Source: Triatoma infestans | Taxonomy: Eukaryota; Arthropoda; Insecta; Hemiptera; Reduviidae | Reading direction: 5' to 3' | DNA length: 64,000 bases | Assembly: GCA_011037195.1 (NCBI GenBank) | Contig: JAAEAF010003139.1 | Location: 41,564-105,563, forward strand | Shown: positions 12,050 to 25,004 of the stretch, one piece after another | Layout of the letters: each line of letters starts with the position of its first letter | Numbering within the stretch: the stretch's first letter is position 1 | Position numbers and translations under genes: made by a program | Notes under the pieces: model-generated | Databases searched by the model: none | The model's input: the letters and a program-made list of their open reading frames with translations, nothing else | What the model was told of the DNA's origin: nothing

Positions 12050-14100
12050 AAAGATCTTTTACTAGATATAGGCGAAACCATAACGCTATAACCCCCCCCC
12101 CCCACGACTCTAAAAATCAGTTTTTCCGGGAAAATGTTTTAAATAATAAATTGTGATTGGTATTTATGTGTACGATAGATAGTATACGAAGTTTAAAGGA
12201 AGTTCATTGGAGAAAAGCACTTCTTCTTCTTTAATGGCACTACGGTCCTCGAAGGACCTTGGCCTCCTCAACCACTCGCTCCCATTCCTCTCTCACCAAA
12301 GCAACCCGACTCCATCTTCTTACACCCAGGCTCCTGACGTCCTCCTCTGCGCCTTCCAACCACCTTTTTCTCGGTCTTCCCTCTTCCTTGCCCCTCCAGG
12401 GTGCCCCTCCAGCAATTTCCTTGGGAATCTTGTTTCCTCCATCCTCACAACGTGCCCCAACCATCTTAGCCTCCCTCTCTTTATCCAGCCTACCAAATCC
12501 TGCTCCTGTACAGTTCTCTTAACTCCTCATTTTTCCTTATCGTGTACCTATCACCCTCCTTTACTGGGCCAAAGATTTTTCGGAGGATCTTTCTTTCCCA
12601 AGCGTTCAGCATTCTTTCATCTGTTTTGGTGAGCACCCATGTCTCACTGGCGTATGTGACAGTAGGCCTTAATATGGTTTTGTACACTGTCAATTTCGCC
12701 TCTCTGGACAGCTCTTTAAAACTGACCACTCTTCTCAGCGCCCAGAAACACCTACTGGCTGCCGTTATTCTTCCTTTTACCTCTTCACTCACATCATTTT
12801 TTTCAGTGAGAACGGCTCCCAGATATTTGAAAGTTTTAACCCTTTCAAACTCGTAGGGTGTGCATATGGTTGCTTCATCATGTGCCAGTTTTTCCGAGTA
12901 CTAACCATATACTTTGTTTTACCCTCATTAATCCTTAGGCCTAGCTTCTTTGCTGCAGCTTCGAACTCCACAAAAGAGCCAACTAAAGCTGCTTTTGTCC
13001 TCCCGGTTAAGACGACATCATCAGCATACGCCAGATGCTGGCTTAACCTGTTATAGATAGTGCCATTTGGGGCTGGTCCTAATAGACCTGACGGCTTTCT
13101 CCAGGGCTAGATTGAAAAGTACGGGGGAGAGAGGGTCCCCCTGCCTCAATCCCCTATTTAACGGGAAAGGTTCCGAGATTGCGCCTTGCACTTTTACACA
13201 TCCTTTGGAATGTGCTAGTGTCATTGCAGTGAGCCTAACTAGTTTTGCCGGTATTCCAAACGCTATCATACATTGCAGCAGCTCATCACGGTCCAGGCTA
13301 TCATAAGCCTGCTGGAAATCGATAAACAGGTGATGAAGGGTAACATCATATTCATATGTTTTTTCCAACATAACCCTCATGGAAAAGATATGATCCGTGG
13401 TAGATCTGCCCTTTCTAAACCCACTCTGATAATCAGCAATTACCCTTTCGGCCCATTTATCCAACCTATTTACCAAGAGAGCTGAGAAGACTTTATATAT
13501 CGTGTTTAAAAGACATATCCCCCGGTAATTGTGACAGTCAAGCTTATTCCCTTTTTTGTAGATAGGGCAAATGATTGAAGTGCTCCAAGCTTCAGGCATC
13601 TTTTCCCCAGTCAAATATCAAAAATCAGACTGTGGATTCTCTTCCATAGTTCCTCTCCAGCGTGCTTGATTAGCTCGGATGGGATTCCATCTTCTCCCGA
13701 TGCTTTGTTGTTTTTGCGAGCTCTTATTGCCTCTATTACCTCTTCCAACTCCGGAGGTTCCTCTTCATCGATTATTTCGTCCACTAGCCTCAAAAAAACT
13801 TTTCGGAGAAAAGCACAAAAAACTGAAAATAAACATTCAGTAAAGTAGCACTTCCGCTTGATGTATTTTACACGAAATCTTCTCGACTAATGCGAAAGCA
13901 AATGGAATGCCAAGTTTGAGCTTCCGGTGATTTTTGGTTTCGGTTAACACATACGCATTCACACGTACACAACCAATTCGCTAAAAAAACCTTCTTTTTT
14001 TCATACTCAGGGGAAACCCAAAACATATTTCTTAACTTACTTTCGAAAACTTGGCACAATCGCAATACTTCCTGTTACTAGGATTAAGAGTAAGTAAAAA
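12050..14100 (-). mobile_element. HINE-like copy split by a LINE insertion
   Basis: The low part (12050-12220) has the taaccccccc block (C12 near 12092) and the gaagtttaaaggaagttc stretch. The high part (13805-14100) resumes with gtaaagtagcacttccgctt, acgcattcacacgtacacaa and ends at aggattaagagtaag. The two parts are continuous once the LINE at 12221-13804 and one copy of the duplication are removed. Confidence 0.65.
12221..13804 (-). mobile_element. 5'-truncated LINE with reverse transcriptase and target-site duplication
   Basis: Read on the - strand: ARKNNKASGEDGIPSELIKH (13793-13611 frame), then after a frameshift the fingers/palm of a reverse transcriptase (13614-13051) with GICLLNTIYK, YQSGFRKGRSTTDH, a LFIDFQQAYDSLDR catalytic Asp box and GLRQGDPLSPVLFN. 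LAYADDVV lies near 13020-13040 in another frame. The tail has ILRPTVTYASETWVLTKTD and ERKILRKIFGP (12790-12490). It ends in GAAGAAGAAG. The perfect 12-bp repeat ggagaaaagcac flanks it (12209-12220 and 13805-13816). Endonuclease and the 5' half are missing, so it was dead on arrival. Confidence 0.85.
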
Positions 14101-14860
14101 AAAAAAAAAAAAATAAGTTAATGAAAGAAAACCTTCTAAAAAGAATTCCTCACGGGAATACATTGTCAGTTTGATCTTCTGGTTTGGGCTATTAATAGTT
14201 TCCTTTTGCAGCAAAATTGTAAGAATAGAGATTGTATCCAACTGTACACTAAAAGGAAACAGCAATTTTCATTTATCAAACCAGTCTCTAAACGGCTATT
14301 TAAAGGAAAATATAGATGCGATCTGAAAATTGTTTGTCACACATTTCAATGGAGGTGTATGATTTCATGGCTTTTATCTGTTCACTTATGATTTTTCCTC
14401 ACTGGCTGCTTTTCCCTATCATACAATAATAGAATTTTCTGGTACTTATAAATCCATTTACTTTTTAAATAAATACTGGAAAAATAAAAAATAAATTCTT
14501 TTTAGTTATAAAGTTATGTAATCTCTTCTTCTTTTTTTTGTCTGAGTTCAGCCATGTATACATACTGCCTCAGGTTCAGCCTCAGGTATTCATGCTGTAA
14601 AAGCAGTGATTACAGAAAGGAAAACTCCGGACATCTTTTGGTTATTAATAAAATATTATTTTTTATAAATGATTTTTGCATTTATTTAATAAATAGACAT
14701 CTATCTAACATCTCTACCTGACAACATGATGTCCGAAAACAAAATTCAAATAAAAAGAGCCTATCAAAAAAAAAATCATAATTTTTTTAATCATAAAGAC
14801 TTTTTCATTTTGTATTTATTACAATTCAAATTACAAATTTGATTCATTTTGATTATATGG
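14101..14860. other. AT-rich DNA without recognisable genes
   Basis: Poly-A run near 14098-14113, otherwise nothing recognised. A short local duplication (cctcaggttcagcctcaggt) lies near 14568-14588. Confidence 0.4.
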
Positions 14861-15030
14861 GCAGAAAGAGAGCAATCGGAAGACCATGAGATGGGAGGTT
14901 GCTCGTGGATGCCGCCATGAGCTGCATTGCTGGATGCGAGGAACTGGAAGAGAACTACCCAAGAAAGGGATGTTTTGCAGAGATTTATTGCGGTTGTCGA
15001 GTTGTTGAATTTTGGAATGCTAAAGAAATT
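14861..15030 (+). pseudogene. possible LINE 3' tail relic
   Basis: Frames read KRAIGRP, then RWEVARGCRHELHCWMRGTG and later RDVLQRF. This order vaguely matches the GRP...RW...W...A..R tail of LINE proteins such as that at 11570-11960. Similarity is weak and no terminus was found. Confidence 0.3.
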
Positions 15031-15599
15031 TTTAGTTGCCCTTCATCTTCTGTTTCCTGGCTCTATTCTTTCCTCATCATTACAGTTCTTATCCTTCTTA
15101 TTCACAAGCTTCTTAGATCTAACTCAAACTAACCATCCACCTAAGGTCTCGGTCTTCCACTACTTCTAGCCCCACCAAGGAGTAAACCAATCCACATTTT
15201 CTAGAGCATCCTTGGATCCTCCCTTCTGTAGTGGAAGAACCAAATGCAAAAGTGAAATAATTTTGGAAAATAAAATAGTGAATTTCAACTACTTCAAATA
15301 GTGTATTTTAGTGCAGGGAAAAGAGTCAGGTACTATTAAATTAAGGTCAGTGCTACTGAAGAAACAAAGGGACAAGAATCCGTTAAGGTAAGACAATGCC
15401 ACTTGGCCAACTGTTTTGTAGGAGAAAATACCCCGCCAGAGCAGAGCATTCTTAAAACAGTCTAAATTCTGCTTTAAAACGAGACAGCCTGAATTAGACA
15501 TTCTACCAGTATTATTCACAGAGAGAACATCACTGCCAGTTTAAGTGTTAACATTTGAGTTTCAATGAAACAGTATGTATACATGGCTAATTATTTGAT

Positions 15600-16640
15600 T
15601 CTGTGCATTTATAAGTTAATTCAATTTCCTCCAAATCTAATAACGTCCGAATATGAAAACCCACCCTGGATACTCCGGACAATGCCGTGTGATATGTCAC
15701 TGCATAATTTCCAAAAAGATACTACACCTTCATTAATTTTTCATCAGATGTTTCAAGAAATAGTTAGCAAACACCAAGGATTCCATCACATATACACCGA
15801 TGCTTCAAAAAAAGAAGATGGAGTCGGGCTAGGGATAGTTTTTAATAATGATGCTCATAGTTACAGACTCCCAAAAAACCGCAAATATTCTAACAGGAGA
15901 ACTCACAGCAATACAAAAGGCCCTCAATCTAATCAAAACATCCGACCAATCAAAATTTCTAATTTTCTCCGATTCCATAAATTCCTTGATAGCACAGCAA
16001 GACAAATACTCAACAAACAACTTGATCCAGCAAATACAAATTCTTCAACACTATCTTCAAGAAACCAGAAAAGTTACAAAATTAATGTGGATACCATCCC
16101 ACATAGGAATAAAAGGAAACGAGATGGCGGACCAACTAGCCAAAGCAAGTATTAACAACGTCGAAGCTCCTCTGATTGACTGCAACTTACATACTGACAT
16201 ACTTCACAATCTTAGCAAACAATGGCAGACTGTATGGAACAATAACTGGGACAAGGCAACAGACAACAAACTACGACAAATCAAACCTACTAACAAACCC
16301 GAGCTGACCCAATTAGCGACACTTTCAAGGCGAGACTCGACAGTACTGACAAGATTGAGGATAGGACATACACGACTGACACACACTTATCTCTTATTGG
16401 GACTAGACCGCCCGACTTGTACAGACTGTGACCAACCTAAGACAGTAAAACACCTCTTGGAAAAATGCCCAAATTATTCAGTACCCAGGAAAAAGCACAT
16501 TAACTTCATATTATAATCAATGCTATGTAATTTATAATGGTAATGAATTTAACATATTACTTTAGAGAATGTAATGTCGTCGTCGCTAATAACTGCTGCA
16601 GTTGAAGCGACGCTAAATAAAAAACAAATAAAAAAAAAGA
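15600..16640 (+). pseudogene. Jockey-clade LINE fragment: RNase H and 3' end
   Basis: HHIYTDASKKEDGVGLGIVF (about 15785-15845) starts the RNase H fold with its first Asp. After a frameshift near 15870 the frame 15848-16516 continues with GELTAIQKAL (catalytic Glu), FLIFSDSINSLIA (catalytic Asp), MWIPSHIGIKGNEMADQLAK (final motif), the tail segment TRLRIGHTRLTHTYLL, and the zinc-finger-like CTDCDQPKTVKHLLEKCPNY. The 3' UTR ends with gcgacgctaaataaaaaaca near 16605-16640. The upstream reverse transcriptase is missing. One frameshift and loss of the 5' part make it inactive. Confidence 0.85.
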
Positions 16641-17049
16641 AAGTTAATTCAAGATTCACAATTAATAATTACCTTGTAAATTTACTAATTTAATATATAG
16701 TTTAATTTTTTATTTAAAAGTGGCTCTTATTCTCTATATCTAATACTTCTATCTCTATCTTAAAACATACATACACCCAAGCCCTTTACAAAACCGCTCA
16801 CGCCACAAGCTACTAAAACTACACATGACACCAATAACATTTCACTTCTATTTAATGATCCTACATCAGCCGCAATCTTGAAAGAGTCACTTCACATACT
16901 ACAAGCTCAGCACTATTAGGACAAGTAAGAGATTAACTCGCAACATCAACGCTACACCATTCATCACGCAGCGAACCAACTATATTCACTGTTCGCGCAT
17001 TCATTACACTACTTATAAAGAAAACTGTTCTGTAAGTTAGTACTTACAC
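16641..17049. other. intergenic DNA, nothing recognised
   Basis: Slightly less AT-rich than the neighbourhood around 16760-17020, but no coding similarity or repeat shared with the window was seen. Confidence 0.4.
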
Positions 17050-17235
17050 TCAACCAATTTTCTTCATACAAGGAATTTTGACACTTTAAATTGTTATTAA
17101 TATTACATAGATGATAGAATCGTATAGCACACCAAAATGGCACTTTAAAGAAAAACTAAGCGCCACCACTTGCCCCAGATATTCCTAAAATGAATTTTAA
17201 CAGAAAAGGATTTGAAATATTCTGATGTATCTCTT
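17050..17235 (-). mobile_element. HINE-like fragment
   Basis: Degraded single unit: acatagatgatagaatcgta, ccaaaatggcactttaaag and aatgaattttaacagaaaag follow the order seen at 5090-5190. Confidence 0.5.
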
Positions 17236-17671
17236 AGTTGGCTGATCGTCCGGGGGGTATCATAAGAAAAACACTAAAAAAAATTTTTTAAAGTGTTTTT
17301 TATTAATGGCCCGACGTTTCGACAAACATTGTTTGTCTTCTTCAGGGGCTATCTTAAAATCGGAAAATTTGTATGCTCTATTAATTACTACATGTTCAAT
17401 TATGACATAAACATAGACTACTAATAATTCCCCAGCTTACCTTTATTGTTGTAGATTGGGGATATGTAACAATCTCTTGCAGTTACATATCCTTCGATGT
17501 TTTCTCTTCTTACTCTTCATTACACTGGACACTGGACACAGTTTAAAATATTATAATCGCAAAATTGAAGAACGCATTACTAGTTTTGGGCGGAATTTGG
17601 AATATCCGTGAATATTTTTTTTTTAACGCACTAGTTAAAAAAATCATTTATTTTGATAATAAAGTATACAA

Positions 17672-17713
17672 AGCACTCCCGTTAGCAAGCACTCCCGTTA
17701 GCAAGCACTCCCG
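17672..17713 (+). repeat. 16-bp tandem repeat, 2.6 copies
   Basis: The unit agcactcccgttagca occurs twice exactly and once partially. Confidence 0.85.
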
Positions 17714-17974
17714 CATCACCTGTAAAAAAGAATAATAATAATAATTAATTAATAGTTTAATTAATAGAGAAGTAGGATAGATTATTAATAATGACAAAAA
17801 CCGTTCTATTTGCTAAACCTCAAAATCAGAGGTATATCTGTTCAAAATGTAAAAATAAGATGTATTACAGAAAGAGTTGACTGAAAGCTGTTAATTAATT
17901 TCGATGTTCAGGAGTTTTACGAAGTTTGTTCCTAAAAAAAAAAAAAAAATGGGAATATTAATAGAAAATATAAA

Positions 17975-18230
17975 AACCAGGTTTTAGAACTAAGAACTCA
18001 TGTGCCTTGTATATTGTATGATGCTGAAACTTGGTCTTACATGAAAAAGAAAGGCTTCAGACTATCCAAAGAAGGCTATGTGAGAAAGATGCTCGGAATT
18101 TAATAGGAAAGGCAGAATGATACAGCCATAGACAGAAACAGAGCCATATGGAGCTAACAGTAGTGAAAGATGTCCTAGGAAGATTGGAAGCCTTGCCAAG
18201 TGGATAGCTAAGAGGTGCATGTCTGGACTA
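17975..18230 (+). pseudogene. LINE 3' tail relic
   Basis: Frames read VPCILYDAETWSY (about 18001-18040), the Y-x-x-E-T-W box after LINE reverse transcriptases, then RKMLGI and VKDVLGRLEAL. Frameshifts separate them. It belongs to the same general LINE type as 11570-11960. Confidence 0.55.
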
Positions 18231-18294
18231 ACAATAATAATACTTTATTTTCATAAAAAATTACAATGAAGAAAATATTTTACCAAGTATCTAT

Positions 18295-18698
18295 AACTAC
18301 TTGGTATTTGTTGTGGTGGTTGGTTCCGCAGAGCTGGAAAGCATCAGAGACATTTTCCGTGGTAGCCTGCTCCATTTTGTGGTCATCGACCGGTTACGGG
18401 CATTCGCCCATCTTCAGGATGCGTTTTTTCAGACAGTTGTGCCAACACCAGACCGTATACATAACTTAGTTTCACACTAACTCCCACACACAGCTAGTAA
18501 GCACACCTATAGTATTAGTAACTCTATATATTAGTATAGCACACTAATAGAGTTAGTGTGAAACTAAGTTACTCTATACGAGTCTGTGTTGGCACACTGT
18601 CTGAAAACGCATCCTGAATGGGCGAACGCCCGAAACCGGGTCGATGACCACAAAATGAAGCAGGCTACCACGGAAAATGTCTCTGAAACTACTTGGTA
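18295..18698. mobile_element. foldback family A, full copy with long inverted arms
   Basis: The left arm (from about 18311) contains ttggttccgcagagctgg, tcatcgaccggttacgggc and gtatacataacttagtttca. The right arm repeats these in reverse order (tgaaactaagtta, cgcatcctgaatgggcg, tcgatgaccacaaaatgaag). Arms are about 170 bp with a short AT-rich centre near 18500-18540. The 12-mer aactacttggta flanks both sides (18295-18306, 18687-18698), a likely target duplication, although the outermost ~30 bp of the right arm is missing. No coding capacity. Confidence 0.75.
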
Positions 18699-21600
18699 GT
18701 TGGGTATTTTAAGCAATATCTAATACGTAGAAAGCCATATGTGTTACAAAAAGGAGAAAGATTGGAAATAAACTCGGTTAATTCTGGGAGTTCCTCAAGA
18801 CTATGTTTTAGGACCACTGCTCATTTTAATTTACTACAAATTTCCTATATTAAAATTACCGTTTACTTATTATAATATCTCCTGAACTAGAATTTTTTCA
18901 ATTCAGAACCAATTTTTCCTAAAGATGTGTTAATGCCTGATTCGAAAGACTTGTATTGTAATAATAAATATTATAGCTTTCTTTTTAGGAAGTTTAAAAA
19001 TAATTGGCGATTGTTAAGTGACTTCATTTTGTTCAGAGCTTCCTTAGAAGTGAAAACAAGTATCCATGTAATTTACTATAAATTATTTCTTCATTTGTAG
19101 GCTGAATGTTAAGACTTTATCCTGTTTAATAAATAATTTACAAACATTACAAATACAAACACAAAATTCTATTGTTTTTGAGTAATGCAACTCATAACAA
19201 GAGTTAGGCACAAAATAAAGTAACATACTTGTTTTCTGAGTAAATAAAATTATATAAATTGTTTTTAAATACTAAAACTCATAACAAGCGTTTGGTACAA
19301 AATAAAATACTTTTTTAAATTATAATAATCTATTCAGAATGATTCTCTAAATACCATAAACTTACTAAATAATTCTAGTGGAATACAATAAGAATACAAA
19401 ATAAAAGTAAAAAATAAATACATCATAAAATTATGAAGCAGTAAAGTAAATATATTCAGTTCCACTTTTTATTTTTACCAGTAAAATATTTAATAAAGCA
19501 AACCATCTCATCCTTAAAGAAATTAGTAAAATAATAATAGTTACTTTCTAAATAAGGCAGAAATTATAGAGTGAAAAGTACAAGTCTAAATCAAGATATA
19601 AGTATGAAACTATAATTAGGAAGTGTAAAATTAACATAGCATTAAATAAGATACAGAAATAATTTTGACTGTAAATCTACTGAAATTTTTATATTGAAGA
19701 AGGAGATTACTCCATTCAGTAAGAAACTTCTGAGGTCAGTAGCTCCACAGAATAGTTATATACCAAATTGGCCTGGGCTCAGTTACAAGTACTTTCTCGA
19801 ATGCATCAGTATGACAGGATAAACCTAGTTTCAAGTTTTCAACTAAAATGATTACTAATTCAGGTTAGTGGCGGGTATTCAAACCTAAAATGAAAAAGCG
19901 AATCGGGCTTTAACAGTTTATACAAAAAAAATACAAGTGTTAGAAGTGTGTCAATCAAAAATACTTTTAGCTAAATCCGTAGTTGAATTTAAAATAATTT
20001 ATTAGAATCTATAAGACAAGGTCATGGTTTATGATTGACCCATATTTTTTTTTTTTGTTTAATGAGTCATATAAAATTATATTATAGGTTTATTTTAATT
20101 ATAGTGTCTTCATCTGATACAATATCATCATCAAACGTTAAAATAAAATTAAGAACAATAGTTTTTCATAATTTCAATATATTCAAACATGAAAGAGAAA
20201 TTTCTAGGAATTTCATTGAGAAAAATTAAGAACATATAAACAGTTTAATTTGTTGTCTAATTAGGAAGATATAATAATAGTATATTAGCTGTGTATATAA
20301 AAGAATTAGAACGAGATTAAGTTAATAGGCTTCAGCTTTACCAGTATTTTTAATCGTCATTTGTCTGGAATTATAGTCATATTATTTTGTTATTATTTAT
20401 GTTAAGCAACCAGTTAAAGACGAACTGTTCTGGCACTCTATATATTTACAATGTAAATGCTGACCTTAAATATATATTTGAATTTGAATTTGAACATGAA
20501 TGAGACATAATATCTGTTATGTTAACACCAAGAATTCTTCCTCCAATAATATTCTGTCGTTTCCTTAATTAAATTATCCCAAAACATAATAGTAGGGAGA
20601 ATTTCTTACATTTAGTGAATGTGTTGAGAGCAGCAGTGTTTATAAGAGATAAAAGTGTTTTTTTTAAATGATTCCTTTTTGTCTTTAAATTCCAAATTCA
20701 TAAATATGAATAAGTAAAACTTAATTAGTGATCAGGCAAAATGAACGGAAAAAACTTGTAGGATTGCACAAGTAAAGTAGGTACTCATTAAAATGTTTGA
20801 ATTTTTAAACTAATATCAAGTTCCATTTTTCCAATGTTCATGTTTCGAATTTTCTTTAAATTAAAACTTCGTTTCATTCTTAAGACATGTTGATAAAAAA
20901 ATAAAAAAATCAATCAATCAAATCTGCAATATATAAGAAACTTCTATTGATTTCTTGGGTAATCTTAAAGTTTAATTATTTTTATTAGTGTTAATTTAAA
21001 TCTAAAAATTTGTGTTAATCATTTAAACAGAATTGTTTGTACCTTTTTGCAACTTGTAGGTTAGCTTTCAGAATCTTCTGCTTGTTTGAAGAATTTGAAA
21101 TAATCACAGAAAAAAAAAACACTAACCATTTCAATATAGTAAAGTATTCATTGTGTTTTTTTATATACATGAATCTACTATTAATATAATCTGCCAATAA
21201 ATTAATTGCATCTACAAATAGGGGATTTCCGAATTGAAGATCACTAAGAAATTCTTTTAGGAGAAAATTCATGATATATGCATAAATTTAAGAAATTATA
21301 AATTGCATGTGAAGTCTTTCTACAAAAAATAAAAATGAAAATCCAGTAAGTGTTTAAAGAAATAAGACAAATTAGGACTTCATAAAATATTGAATTATCT
21401 TCATTGTATTATTGTATGGCAGATATGCGATTTTTTTTCAATTAATTCTTAGTCATAAATTCTTCGATATTTCTAATTAGTAAACAATTTGCATAGAAAC
21501 GTTATTTAATAGCATTTTCATGGCCTTATAATTTATAAATTATGACTCCCATAATTACTATTGTAGTCCTAATGTATCGATCATCGATTGATTTGAAAAT

Positions 21601-22085
21601 TTTTAGTAAATAAAAATACAAAAATAAATCTTTTCAAGCAGTTTTATTTGTGTATGAAACATAAGAAAATAGGTATCTATTGGGAAAAAAATCTTTGTCA
21701 TAATCACGCCATATTGAATTGGTGGTTTCAGTTAACCTAATTATTCCTTTAATTTATTTGAATACAGTATTCGAAATTTTAAATAAAATCTTATAAAAAC
21801 ATTATATCTTATTATAATAGATTAAAATTCTTGTTTATAGAATAGATTAAAATACTATTTTTCTGATGGAATAAAAAATTCTGGCTCATTACTGTTAAAT
21901 AGTAAATTTTACCTGAATTTCAGAATCCATTTGACCTTGATTATTTTTTCATTTAGTTAATCAAACAATAAAAAATAAGATTCTAACATATTTTTTAATA
22001 CTTAATGTTTATTTAATAATCTGCGAAGTGAATTTCATTAATAATTATTAATTTACCCAAAGTATAATGAGTTAATTTTACTTAC
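18699..22085. other. very AT-rich DNA, no gene recognised
   Basis: About 3.4 kb of A/T-dominated sequence. Only chance-length ORFs were seen, and no repeat family of this window was recognised here. Confidence 0.45.
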
Positions 22086-22163
22086 GTATAGAATTGGTGT
22101 TCACCAGAGCTGATGACGCGACGAAAAGATCGAGGAAGTGGGTAGGGGCCCTGGCAACGGATC
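22086..22163 (-). CDS. candidate last coding exon of sNPF (uncertain)
   Basis: A 78-bp GC-rich island stands out in very AT-rich DNA. On the - strand it is bounded by an acceptor TTTTCACAAAATTAG and a perfect donor GTAAGT. Entered in phase 0, as the sNPF peptide exon requires, it reads DPLPGPLPTSSIFSSRHQLW and then TGA, which would finish a 99-residue precursor with the donor in the 3' UTR. The other two frames are open throughout, so it could instead be a coding exon of an unrelated - strand gene. The phase fit is seen; the link to sNPF is inference and needs a 31 kb intron. Confidence 0.42.
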
Positions 22164-23759
22164 CTAATTTTGTGAAAAATAATTATTGAAATGCATATTT
22201 TAATATATCTATCTTTTTTTTCATTTTCAATTACCGTGTAATTAAATTAATAATTCAATAATTTTTTTTATTTTAAATCGTCAAAAATCATTTAATAATA
22301 TTTTTAAAAAAGTTTTAAATTATTGACAAATAATATAAAATTATGTCAATAATTTATTAATTTTTGTTAAATTGTTTTTAAAATAAATTAGAATAATAAA
22401 ATTTTGGATTTTATTAAATTAATACATATTTTTTTCCCCAGATTTCAGATCTTATTAAAAAGACGCCATTTTTTTTTTTTTAGATGCTGTAATTAAGAGA
22501 TAAAATCTGGAGTAAGAGATTTAATTTTAATAATTACGTGGGAAATAGAATTTTTTTTTTGTGGCATAGGTTTTCGCCATACATACACTTAATCATTTTG
22601 TAAGATGGAAAATATTATTGGTAAATTACTATTAAAAATAGCTTTTTCAAAATAAAACGTTACGATACCAAATAAATGGCCAGTTGCTTTATACTCCAGA
22701 AACTTATTTTAAAGGCAAATTTAATTTCGTAAACGTCGGCAGGCACAAGGAGATCAGGTACCAGACATTAAAATATTTCAATATCAAAAATTTATAAATA
22801 TAAATTAATATATAATTAAAAAATAAATATAAATAATTATAAATTTATAAAATTTCTAAATTGGATAAAAAAAAAAAACTAATGACGTCATTCGTTAAAT
22901 TTGTCTCTTTATTGTCTAATTAATTTCAAACCTTATTCTGATTTGTTTTTGTTCTTCTTTCAGTAAAAAATATTCATTTATATTGTTTTCGATTATCATA
23001 TTTTTCAATTATGTGTAATTTCGAATATTGTAACCAAATAAAATGAATTGTGATTCGGTGAATAATTATTAATTTTTCATTAAAGCAAATACAGTCCATT
23101 TTCCTCCCAGAATAACCAACTCCGTAAGTCATGATGTTCATGGCGAATGTTTTCAACTATTTGCGGGAGCCTTAACATATTTTTCTGGTCATCGGGCTTA
23201 ATATTTATTCGCCTTGGGCAACAATAAATAATATGTAATAATTATGTAATAATATGTAGTATGTAATAATTTTCGAAACAAGGTTGCAGGGTCCCAGTTC
23301 ATTATGTTACTAATACCATTTTATGAACTTAGTTAATTTTAACTACATTTGTATATTTTGCAAGATTCATTTCAAATTTATTTTCAAAAGTTTTAAATAA
23401 ACATTTTCATAGTTTTCTGAAATATATTTCATAATAGTTATTTGAAAAAATGTATATTGCTATTTTTTAAATAAGACATTTCGGATGTACAATACATACC
23501 TACGATCCTGATTTGTAATTTTTAAGTCACTGTATAGTTATTTATCTTCTATTAGTTGCAGATCGACTATTATTAGCAAGTAAAATTATGTGAATTTTTG
23601 TTTCCCTGCACATTAGGTGGATTCTGGTTAGTTTATATAATAATTTTTATTTATTCATTTTATTTTTTGTATTTTCTTGATATACCTCAAACCACTTACT
23701 TCTAATCTAGTTGTGTTTCCTTGTAAATTTATTTAATTTTTTCGTTGTTTTGATACAAT
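22164..23759. other. very AT-rich DNA, no gene recognised
   Basis: Contains a short ATGTAATAAT-type local repeat near 23228-23275. Nothing else was identified. Confidence 0.4.
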
Positions 23760-25000
23760 CTGAAATTAATAAGGCAGAAACTAAACTGTCCAAACTTGTA
23801 GATGAGATCTCAGATTTATCTAGTGATTACAAATGAAATTTGTATTTAGGTTCAAAAATTTTTAATGAACCTCAGAAGGCTAATTTGTTTAAGCTCATTT
23901 ATCACGTCTAGATGATACATATAATAATGGTTTAAAACGTGTTAGTGAAGCAAAAGCTTATGCTATTAATATTAATCTTATGCTATTTTGATAATAAATA
24001 AACATTACAACTCGAAATTCATATTACCATGCTTTGTCTCACAGAACTTTTGAACAACAACCAGATTTGCAGCAACTAGTATTTTAGAACCTCAACCTTA
24101 CATTAAATTATCTCTCCATTTTTAATTTGCCCAATTTTAATGGTGATATTTTTACATGGATTTCCGTTCTATCAAATAATGTACAATATCAATTCAGTAT
24201 AATAATCTTAACTTGCAAACACTCCTAGTCTCAAGCCAGCTTTAAAGAGTTCTGCCCTTCAAAGGGTTCAAAGTATTTCTTCTGTTTCTATTACTTCTGC
24301 TGATTATGCCCAGGCATAGGCTTATATTCTAAAAAAAATATGACAATACAAGATGGCAAGGAAATCACTGTCTTTCCAAAATACTTAATTTCAAACCTTT
24401 GCTAAAAAATAATTTCGTGCTTTAGAAAGTTCTCGGAAACAGTTTTGGAAAGCTTCACTGCTTTCATAAATTTAAAACTACATGATTCTTTGAGGTTTAT
24501 TTTATTTACTTTAGGGTTGAGACTGTTACATGCCAAATCAAGGGAACCATTTATGACGGAATATGTATCAAAAAAGTAAATTCCTACTTATGATGATTTT
24601 TTCAAATTTTATCCACCAACAATGCGTACAAATACACGCTGAAAATCTCATCGCAAATCTCGGTCAAACTTTTTCGCATTCCAGTCAATTCTCCAAATTT
24701 TCCAAAAATAATAAACAAGTTTTTATTCAACCGATTTTTTTATTTCAAATAACACTTGCGTCCCTTTTGCCAAGAACGTCATAAATTATATAGATGCTAC
24801 AAGTTTTGTTTTCTTGAGCCTCTACAACGATATGAGCGAACAAAATCTCTTCATTTAAGTTTGAATTGTTTCGGATCAAAACACTCAGGGATTAATTGTT
24901 CTACTAATAAATGCAATTATTGTGGAAAGCGACATCATCATACCATGTTGCAATTTTTTTCTCGCAATACTGACAAATATTCCTAAAATCTAGGAGGAAA
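23760..25000 (+). pseudogene. decayed BEL/Pao-type gag
   Basis: Broken frames read in order NFNGDIFTW (about 24135-24160), ALQRVQSISSVSITSADYAQ (about 24250-24310, the alpha-helical part of BEL/Pao gag), RPFCQERHKLYRCYKFCF (about 24759-24812) and NCFGSKHSGINCSTNKCNYC then GKRHHHTML (about 24864-24950). The paired Cys/His knuckles ending in RHHHT match the BEL/Pao gag-protease junction. Stops are frequent. No LTRs were found. Confidence 0.6.
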
Positions 25001-25004
25001 TAAG

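Noticed and set aside
12207..12632. 141-codon ORF on the plus strand
   Set aside because: Shadow of the minus-strand LINE tail.
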